Origin: Chromatiales bacterium | GTDB lineage: Bacteria; Pseudomonadota; Gammaproteobacteria; UBA6429; Thiohalophilaceae | DNA length: 5,082 nt | Direction: 5' to 3' | Assembly (NCBI GenBank): GCA_027001895.1 | Contig: JALTLP010000156.1 | Location: forward strand, 1 to 5,082 | Shown here: positions 1 through 5,082 of the stretch, piece after piece | How the letters are laid out: each line of letters starts with the position of its first letter | How positions within the stretch are numbered: position 1 is the stretch's first letter | Notes under the pieces: generated by a model | The model's input: the letters and a program-made list of their open reading frames with translations, nothing else | The model's database searches: none | Told to the model about the DNA's origin: nothing | Made by a program: the position numbers and the translations under genes

Positions 1-900
1 ATGCTTGAGGGGGGTGGCGCGTTGTATATCCCTAATGGTGCCACCTTGCATAATGGTTGGGGGCGGGGTGCATCCAACCATATAGTGGGAGAGGACTTAA
101 AAGCTTTGCCCAATCGTTTAGTCGTTTCGTTTTTTTCCTATACCGAAAACAAGTTTTACAGTGGCGACTTTACCCTGCCGTATAAAAAAATACTGGCATT
201 GTTTCAGGCTGGTCATTTTAGCCCCAATGCAAATGGTGAAATAGTAACCTATGGCAAAATTGTTGCGGGTTTTGCGCCGGGTGGGGCTGTCAGTGTCTGG
301 TTAATCAGCTACGACCGTACCGTAGAAGTATTTTTTGGTTATGCAAAGGAAGAGCCAGGTAACTGGAAGTCAATTATTGATAACCCGGATATTACCCGAG
401 AAGAATTTATACAACATGAAATTAATGCCACATTAACATCTGAGCAAATATCAGATATGAAAAAGAACGGTATCCCATTGGGTTTATGGGAACGTTACCA
501 TAAAGCGCGCTATGCCTGGCAGCCTGAGTTTACCGATATGCAACTTGAAGATAACATCGTATCCTATATTCATTACCGAAATGGTGAGCGTGATTTTATC
601 GATTTAGATCCAAAAGAATTAGCACAGCATCCGAACCGGGCCGTACCTGACGAGGTTTACTTTGTCTGGGAGCGCCCCAATGCCAGGCCCCTCTTTTTAA
701 ATGTGTACTTTAGAAGTCACGCCTTGCTGGAAGCTTTTGAAAAACTGGCACCGTCCAATTTACCATTAACGTTACAGTTCTTTTTGACAAAGCGTGAAGC
801 TGAAAATCAACATTTGAATGTAACTTTAAGGAATGAAAAAGAATCGATAGTTGTACCGTTTGAGCTTGAAGTTTACGATGTTCCTGAACCACCGCAGTAG
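1..900 (+). CDS. DUF2931 family protein, probably 5'-truncated by window edge
   Basis: This is a protein of unknown function that I recognise as DUF2931 from its motif order. Visible motifs are LPNRLVVSFFSYTENKFYSG at residues 36-55 followed by DFTLP, an APGGAVSVWL core (92-101), a GIPLGLWERYHKARYAWQP block (157-175), YRNGE (192-196), and an FVWERP strand near 225. The last ~70 residues look like a beta-rich tail. Family members are commonly secreted lipoproteins in Proteobacteria. Here there is no signal peptide and no cysteine, and residues 1-35 are Gly/Asn-rich, already resembling mature domain sequence. The ATG is the first base of the window, so no ribosome binding site can be checked. 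I infer that the true start, with a lipobox, lies upstream and this Met is internal; a cytoplasmic variant is possible. It is convergent with rep, 15 bp apart. No enzymatic residues stand out, and no function is assigned. Family call fairly sure; start unsure. Confidence 0.82.
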   Translation: MLEGGGALYIPNGATLHNGWGRGASNHIVGEDLKALPNRLVVSFFSYTENKFYSGDFTLPYKKILALFQAGHFSPNANGEIVTYGKIVAGFAPGGAVSVWLISYDRTVEVFFGYAKEEPGNWKSIIDNPDITREEFIQHEINATLTSEQISDMKKNGIPLGLWERYHKARYAWQPEFTDMQLEDNIVSYIHYRNGERDFIDLDPKELAQHPNRAVPDEVYFVWERPNARPLFLNVYFRSHALLEAFEKLAPSNLPLTLQFFLTKREAENQHLNVTLRNEKESIVVPFELEVYDVPEPPQ

Positions 901-915
901 TGCTGAATGCTTAAA

Positions 916-2934
916 TCAGCTTTCACCCGAAACCAGTGCCCTTAAACTTGAAAAGTGCATCTGGCCTTTTTGTTTTTGTTCCTGTTTTGTCAGTTTGGAA
1001 TTATCGCCCAGCCAGTGTAAATCATCTTTGGGTAGTTCATCTATAAAACGGCTGGGTTCACAGTCTACAATTTCACCATAGCGTTTACGTTGTTTGGCAA
1101 AGCTCATGGTCAGTGTTGTCTGTGCACGGGTTATACCGACATAAGCGAGTCGGCGTTCTTCTTCGATATTTTCTTCTTCTATGCTGGTGCGGTGGGGTAA
1201 TAGTTCCTCTTCCATACCGACTAAAAACACATGTGGAAACTCCAGCCCTTTTGCTGCATGCAGAGTCATTAGGGAAACATTATCACCGATTTCATCATCG
1301 TCGTTGCGTTCGAGTGTGTCGATTAACGTTAGTTTGGTAATAATATCATGCAAGCTGGCTTCGGGATCTTTTGTGTGTAACTTGCTAACCCATTCAATCA
1401 GCTCGTTTACATTTTCTATTTTTCTTGCCGCAACCATTTCGTCCTTGGCAGTATCGTTAAGCCATTGCTCGTAATCTATGTCCTGTATAATACGTTTTAG
1501 TGCTGCAACGGGTGTGTCGTTTTCTGCGGTATGAGCAACATCGAGTATCCATTTTGCAAAGTCGTGCAGATTTTGCTGGGCGCGTTTTTTAAGACCGGTG
1601 GTAATGTTACTTTCAAAACATGCACTGAACAGGCTGTGATTATACTGTGAAGAAAAACGGTTAAGAGCTTCGAGAGTGCTCGGGCCAATTTCGCGGCGCG
1701 GCGTGTTGACGACACGTATAAAAGCATTATCATCATCGGTGTTGGCAACCAGTCGTAAATAAGAAAGCAAATCCTTAATTTCGGTATAAGAAAAGAACGA
1801 GTTGCCACCACTTAAATAATAAGGAATATTATTCTCGCGTAAGGCACGTTCAAATAAACGTGACTGGTGGTTGCCACGGTATAGCACAGCATAGTCCTTA
1901 AAGTTTGTACCATACTGAAATTTGTGGTGTAAAATTTCTGCAACAATTTGCTCGGCTTCAATGTCTTCGTTCGCACACGGCAGTATCCTGATATGTTCAC
2001 CAAAGCCTAACTCACTCCAGAGTTTCTTTTCAAACACATGCGGATTATTTTGTATTAAGGTGTTGGCGGCTTTTAATATACAGCCGGTTGAACGGTAATT
2101 TTGTTCAAGCTTTATCACGTTAAGGTTTGGGTAATCGTTGCCAAGGCCCAGCAGGTTTTCCGGTTGAGCACCACGCCAGGCATAGATTGACTGGTCGTCA
2201 TCACCAACAACAGTCAGGCCGCTTTTATCACCCACAATTAATTTAACCAGTTCATACTGGGTGTTATTGGTGTCCTGGTATTCGTCTACCAGCAGGTAAC
2301 GGATTCTGCTTTGCCAGTAATTACGCGCTTCTTCGTTGCTGCGTAACAGAATAACCGGCAACATAATCAGGTCATTAAAATCAACCGCGTTATAGGTACG
2401 TAAGTGATGGTTGTACTGTTCATAAATTGCCGCGGCAATGGTTAATTGTTGGTCGCCATTGGCAAGCCGCTGGGCAGCTTCGGGTGTTATAAATGCGTTT
2501 TTCCAGCGGTCGATTTGATGGAGTGTCATCTCCGCCTGATTTTTCGGGTCGGAGAAGGTTTTACGCATTAATTCACGTACCAGACTGAGGCTATCGGTAT
2601 TATCGTAGATTGAAAAGCCAGTTTTTAAGCCCAGCGCAGCCAGCGAGTGCTTGATAATGCTCAGTCCCAGAGTATGAAAAGTGGAAACACGCAAGCCCCG
2701 GGTTTGCTTGCGTGGCATCAGTGATGATACCCGCTGCTTCATTTCACGGGCAGACTTGTTAGTAAAGGTAACGGCGGCAATGGCATTGGCCGGATAGCCA
2801 CATTGCTGAATCAACCAGGCAATTTTATAAGTGATAACGCGGGTTTTGCCACTCCCGGCACCGGCGAGAACCAGACAGGGTTTATCGATGCATTTAACGG
2901 CACTTCGTTGACTACTATTGAGTTGTTGCAGCAT
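916..2934 (-). CDS. rep: ATP-dependent DNA helicase Rep (SF1A, 3'-5')
   Basis: Rep is a cytoplasmic 3'-5' DNA translocase that clears protein roadblocks ahead of the replisome and helps replication restart. In E. coli it works with DnaB and the PriC pathway. All superfamily 1A motifs are visible: Q motif (Q9), Walker A AGAGSGKT (24-31), motif Ia VTFTNKSAREMK (55-66), STFHTLG (84-90), Walker B LLVDEYQDT (214-222, with D217/E218), motif III VVGDDDQSIYAWRG (242-255), motif IV LEQNYRS (276-282), motif V around TLHAAKGLEF (557-566) and motif VI EERRLAYVGITRAQ (592-605, R603). At 672 residues it matches E. coli Rep (673) and lacks the longer UvrD/PcrA tail. The end keeps the Rep-like KGQ-x-H-x3-LRAL pattern, the region that contacts DnaB in E. 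coli. The ATG fits the family start (xLNxxQxxAV); its ribosome site is weak (TTGAG, 5 nt upstream). It is apparently monocistronic, divergent from the downstream leader and metallopeptidase. No motif is damaged. UvrD is the alternative, but Rep fits better. Confidence 0.97.
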   Translation of the reverse strand: MLQQLNSSQRSAVKCIDKPCLVLAGAGSGKTRVITYKIAWLIQQCGYPANAIAAVTFTNKSAREMKQRVSSLMPRKQTRGLRVSTFHTLGLSIIKHSLAALGLKTGFSIYDNTDSLSLVRELMRKTFSDPKNQAEMTLHQIDRWKNAFITPEAAQRLANGDQQLTIAAAIYEQYNHHLRTYNAVDFNDLIMLPVILLRSNEEARNYWQSRIRYLLVDEYQDTNNTQYELVKLIVGDKSGLTVVGDDDQSIYAWRGAQPENLLGLGNDYPNLNVIKLEQNYRSTGCILKAANTLIQNNPHVFEKKLWSELGFGEHIRILPCANEDIEAEQIVAEILHHKFQYGTNFKDYAVLYRGNHQSRLFERALRENNIPYYLSGGNSFFSYTEIKDLLSYLRLVANTDDDNAFIRVVNTPRREIGPSTLEALNRFSSQYNHSLFSACFESNITTGLKKRAQQNLHDFAKWILDVAHTAENDTPVAALKRIIQDIDYEQWLNDTAKDEMVAARKIENVNELIEWVSKLHTKDPEASLHDIITKLTLIDTLERNDDDEIGDNVSLMTLHAAKGLEFPHVFLVGMEEELLPHRTSIEEENIEEERRLAYVGITRAQTTLTMSFAKQRKRYGEIVDCEPSRFIDELPKDDLHWLGDNSKLTKQEQKQKGQMHFSSLRALVSGES

Positions 2935-3117
2935 GTACGCTCAATCAGGTGTGGCAATTCGGTTAATGACAGCGACTAGTGTAATGGACTATTCAAAGTG
3001 GGTCGATATTGACATTAGTAAAACTTTGATAACGAACGGCAACAAGATGCTACAGGAAATTGCAGAAATGCCGCGTAGATGATATGTTTCGTCTATATAT
3101 AAAGGAGTGGTTGCGTT
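2935..3117. promoter_or_regulatory. Divergent intergenic region, presumed promoters for rep and the rightward unit
   Basis: This 183-bp gap separates the rep start (leftward) from the leader ORF and metallopeptidase gene (rightward), so it should hold both promoters. I see a perfect -35-like TTGACA on the plus strand at 3009-3014, but no acceptable -10 hexamer at 15-19 bp beyond it; the nearest AT-rich element, GATAAC at 3028-3033, is only 13 bp away. TTGCAG (3060-3065) with TATGTT (3083-3088), spacing 17 bp, is a second weak plus-strand candidate. A 7-bp inverted repeat, TCAAAGT (2993-2999) and ACTTTGA (3023-3029), brackets the TTGACA. On the minus strand I could not find a convincing rep promoter. 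No tRNA, small RNA, terminator hairpin or riboswitch fold was recognised. The regulatory role is inferred from gene orientation, not from a clear motif. Confidence 0.5.
3101..3107 (+). promoter_or_regulatory. Strong Shine-Dalgarno site for the leader ORF
   Basis: AAAGGAG is close to the ideal anti-Shine-Dalgarno complement and lies 10 nt before the ATG at 3118. It is stronger than the site in front of the metallopeptidase ATG, which is the main reason for treating the tiny ORF at 3118-3180 as possibly translated. An alternative is that the overlapping TATATATAAA stretch (3094-3103) acts as a -10 element, in which case the transcript would start after this site and it would not function. Confidence 0.5.
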
Positions 3118-3180
3118 ATGGATAATGCATTCCCGGGGGTCGGGCTGGTTTACTGGATTATAAGGATGGGGAATTTTTAG
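3118..3180 (+). CDS. Possible 20-residue leader peptide upstream of the metallopeptidase gene
   Basis: This is a short ORF starting MDNAFPGVGLVYWII and ending RMGNF. It has an ATG 10 nt after a strong AAAGGAG, and its TAG stop is one base before the ATG at 3182 (TAG-A-ATG). A stop codon at 3100-3102 closes the frame upstream, so this is the only start. The middle is hydrophobic (about residues 6-15), but it is too short for a confident membrane segment. The stop-start spacing is typical of translational coupling, so I infer that ribosomes finishing this peptide could reinitiate on the metallopeptidase gene. It is not a classic attenuator: there is no run of one amino acid and no terminator hairpin after it. 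It has codons that are rare in E. coli (ATA, AGG) near its end. I recognise no homologue, and such ORFs also arise by chance. Confidence 0.4.
   Translation: MDNAFPGVGLVYWIIRMGNF
3168..3172 (+). promoter_or_regulatory. Ribosome binding site supporting the metallopeptidase start at 3182
   Basis: GGGGA ends 9 nt before the ATG at 3182, and an additional AAGGA occurs at 3162-3166. The reading frame is closed upstream by TAA at 3161-3163, with no other ATG, GTG or TTG between that stop and 3182. Together with the signal peptide that begins immediately after, this fixes the start. The site lies inside the last codons of the leader ORF, so ribosomes translating the leader would pass over it. Confidence 0.5.
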
Positions 3181-3181
3181 A

Positions 3182-5082
3182 ATGGGTTGTCGTTCCTGGG
3201 AGCAAAGATTTTTTATCGGTTTTGTACTGTTATTTGGCCTGTTGGTATTTTCAATATCAGCCCGTGCAGCAGTAATACATGACTACACACTGGACTGGTT
3301 TACTATCGAGTCTAAACACTTCCGCTGCCACTACCATACCGGTGGTGAACAACTGGCGCGTAAAAGCCTGGCCATTGCCGAACAGGTGCATAACGAACTC
3401 AGTTTAATGATGGACTGGGAACCTGCAGACAAGACTGATATTATTCTTACAGACGAATTCGATATATCGAATGGTTATGCAACGCCTTTCCCAACGAACC
3501 GCACGGGTATATTTTTATCCGGGCCGGACAGTGTTAACAGCATAGAAGATAATTCCGACTGGCTGGAAACGGTCATTAAACATGAATACCTGCATATTTT
3601 GCATCTGGATAAAGCCACCGGTGCGGCTTCGGTTATGCGTAATATATTCGGTCGGGCAGCCTATATTTTTCCATTTTTTACAGCCTTTCCGAATGCCTAT
3701 CAACCGAGCTGGTTAGTCGAAGGCCTGGCCACTTACGTGGAAACAGACAAACAGCGTGGCGTGGGCCGTGGACAGAGCAGTTATTTTAATATGCTCATGC
3801 GCATGGAAGCCAAAGACGGTTTTAAAACTCTGCGCCATGTTAACGTTCCGCTGGTAACCGAATGGCCAATGAACACAACACGTTACCTGTACGGTGTACA
3901 TTTTTTCCAGTTTATGGAAGAAAAATACGGTAAACAAAAAATTACTGAACTTGTTGACAGCTATTCCGACAACATCGTGCCGTGGCGAGTTAATTCCAAT
4001 GCCTATTATACGGTTGGCAAAGATATGTGGGGTTTGTGGGACGAGTTTGAACTTTCCATGCAACACAAATTTAAACCACAGTGGCAGGCAGTAGAAAGTC
4101 GCGGCGAAGTAAAGGGAAAACGTTTAACAAATGAAGGTTACTTTACCGGCCCGTTACAGCTAAGTGCAGCCGGGGATATTTATTATATTGATTACAATGC
4201 CGATAGAAATATGGCATTAAAAGTTTTACGTGCAGACAAAGCCGGTGGCTACCAGCCAGCAGAAGTCCTAACCGATGTTTATTTTTCTGCACGTTTTGAT
4301 TTGCATGAAAAAGCCGGCATTATTATGGCTCGGCCACAGCGTTGTCGAAACGCAGCTTTGTATTTTGATTTGTATCATATCGATCCTGCGACAGGTTCAC
4401 AAACACGCTTAACTGAATGTGCGCGTTACCGAACGGTGACATGGAGCGCAGATGGTAAACAACTGGTTGCAGTTAAAAATGGCCTTGCAAAAAACGAACT
4501 GCATTTACTTGATGCCAAAGGAAACTATAAAGAAACACTCTGGAAGGGAAAATATGCTGAGGTGGTGGCCAGTGTTGACTGGTCGCCTGTTGATAATAAA
4601 ATTGTTGCATCAGTTTTCAGACCAGAAACCGGCTGGAACCTGGAAAAATTTGATATTGCAACGAAACAATGGAGCTTTATTACTCAGGACGATGTCATTG
4701 AAACCAATCCATTGTATTCAGCCGATGGCAAATATATTTTATACAGTTCTGATAATGGTGGCATTTATAATATTCGACGTCGGAATATTGAAACAGGCGA
4801 AACCAAAAGTTTAACCGATCTGGTTGGCGGTGGTTTTTACCCGGTACAGGGTAAGGATGAAAACGAGCTGTATTATGTTGGTTATGATCATAAAGGCTAT
4901 GATATTTATAAGCTGGCCATAAAAGAACAACGTGCAGTGCCTGCGGCAAACAAAAAAACAACGGCTGTTGCCAGTCCTGAACCTGCTGAAATAGAAGTAT
5001 CAGAAGTCAAAGAATATTCACCATTTGAAAGTGTTTTACCACGCTGGTATCACCCGATACTTGCAATAACCGATGACTACTA
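3182..5082 (+). CDS. Secreted peptidase MA-like metallopeptidase fused to TolB-like propeller, 3'-truncated; probable outer-membrane barrel beyond the edge
   Basis: The frame is open to the right edge (633 codons, no stop). Residues 1-29 form a Sec signal peptide: Arg at 4 and 9, hydrophobic core 10-26, cleavage likely after ARA (27-29). Residues ~35-300 resemble peptidase MA-like gluzincins: DWFTIESKHFRCHY (38-51), HEYLH (134-138) and WLVEGLATYVE (177-187), so H134 and H138 with E180 should bind zinc and E135 should be catalytic. Residues ~320-578 are TolB/WD40-like propeller repeats, about six blades, with signature turns such as WSADGKQL (421-428), DWSP (466-469), YSADGKY (512-518) and YDIYKL (573-578). 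An Ala/Pro/Glu-rich linker (579-611) follows, then YSPFESVLPRWYHP (612-625), resembling the lead-in to D15/BamA-type outer-membrane barrels. I infer a periplasmic or surface peptidase tethered to the outer membrane. Its substrate is unknown, and the barrel is not visible. The gene may be coupled to the leader ORF one base upstream. Confidence 0.9.
   Translation, partial: MGCRSWEQRFFIGFVLLFGLLVFSISARAAVIHDYTLDWFTIESKHFRCHYHTGGEQLARKSLAIAEQVHNELSLMMDWEPADKTDIILTDEFDISNGYATPFPTNRTGIFLSGPDSVNSIEDNSDWLETVIKHEYLHILHLDKATGAASVMRNIFGRAAYIFPFFTAFPNAYQPSWLVEGLATYVETDKQRGVGRGQSSYFNMLMRMEAKDGFKTLRHVNVPLVTEWPMNTTRYLYGVHFFQFMEEKYGKQKITELVDSYSDNIVPWRVNSNAYYTVGKDMWGLWDEFELSMQHKFKPQWQAVESRGEVKGKRLTNEGYFTGPLQLSAAGDIYYIDYNADRNMALKVLRADKAGGYQPAEVLTDVYFSARFDLHEKAGIIMARPQRCRNAALYFDLYHIDPATGSQTRLTECARYRTVTWSADGKQLVAVKNGLAKNELHLLDAKGNYKETLWKGKYAEVVASVDWSPVDNKIVASVFRPETGWNLEKFDIATKQWSFITQDDVIETNPLYSADGKYILYSSDNGGIYNIRRRNIETGETKSLTDLVGGGFYPVQGKDENELYYVGYDHKGYDIYKLAIKEQRAVPAANKKTTAVASPEPAEIEVSEVKEYSPFESVLPRWYHPILAITDDY

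Noticed and set aside
902..920. Inverted repeat GCTGA/TCAGC with a 9-nt loop at the junction of the two convergent genes, a possible bidirectional terminator.
   Set aside because: The stem is only 5 bp, overlaps the rep stop codon, and is not followed by a T-run on either strand. It falls short of an intrinsic terminator.
1113..2003. Several reading frames of 60-104 codons on both strands within the rep gene.
   Set aside because: They overlap the fully conserved helicase frame, have low-complexity Ser/Cys/Leu-rich translations and no family resemblance; they are shadow frames.
916..2934. The helicase as a defence-associated or mobile-element UvrD-like protein.
   Set aside because: Length, motif spacing and C-terminal tail match chromosomal Rep throughout, and no nuclease fusion or defence partner adjoins it.
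3009..3033. Sigma-70 promoter made of TTGACA (3009-3014) and GATAAC (3028-3033).
   Set aside because: The spacer is 13 bp, below the 15-19 bp working range, and no better -10 hexamer lies at the right distance.
3094..3103. TATATATAAA as a -10 element for the metallopeptidase gene.
   Set aside because: No -35-like hexamer is found about 17 bp upstream, and transcription would start at or beyond the strong AAAGGAG. It is kept only as an alternative reading in the leader entry.
3515..4961. Open frames of 62-120 codons on both strands within the metallopeptidase-propeller gene.
   Set aside because: The long plus-strand frame from 3182 carries a signal peptide, HExxH and propeller repeats across all of this region, so the others are frame shadows.

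Overview
The window looks like chromosomal DNA from a gammaproteobacterium of moderate, slightly AT-leaning base composition. The best taxonomic clue is a full-length Rep helicase that follows the Escherichia coli Rep sequence closely from end to end, including the C-terminal tail. A second clue is a surface-type protein that joins a metallopeptidase domain to a TolB-like propeller, an arrangement I associate with Gram-negative bacteria that have an outer membrane. No phage, transposon, integrase, tRNA, rRNA or CRISPR signal was seen.

Layout, left to right. (1) Positions 1-900, plus strand: a DUF2931-family protein of unknown function. Its 5' end is probably cut by the window edge, because the family is usually a lipoprotein and no signal sequence or lipobox is present here. 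(2) Positions 916-2934, minus strand: rep, a complete superfamily 1A 3'-5' DNA helicase, convergent with gene 1 and only 15 bp away. (3) Positions 2935-3117: a divergent intergenic region that should carry the rep promoter and the promoter for the rightward genes; no convincing full promoter could be read. (4) Positions 3118-3180, plus strand: a possible 20-codon leader ORF with a strong Shine-Dalgarno sequence, ending one base before the next start codon. (5) Positions 3182-5082, plus strand: a secreted gluzincin (peptidase MA-like) metallopeptidase domain with HEYLH and a downstream WLVEGLATY motif, followed by a TolB/WD40-like beta-propeller and a linker. The gene runs off the right edge just as a sequence typical of the lead-in to an outer-membrane beta-barrel begins.

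The three main genes do not form one pathway. Rep is a housekeeping replication-fork helicase with its own promoter region. DUF2931 and the metallopeptidase are envelope-type proteins on either side of it, in separate transcription units. The least ordinary parts are the protease-propeller-(barrel) fusion and the small leader ORF that may be translationally coupled to it. I saw no evidence for a defence system, secretion system or biosynthetic cluster inside these 5 kb.
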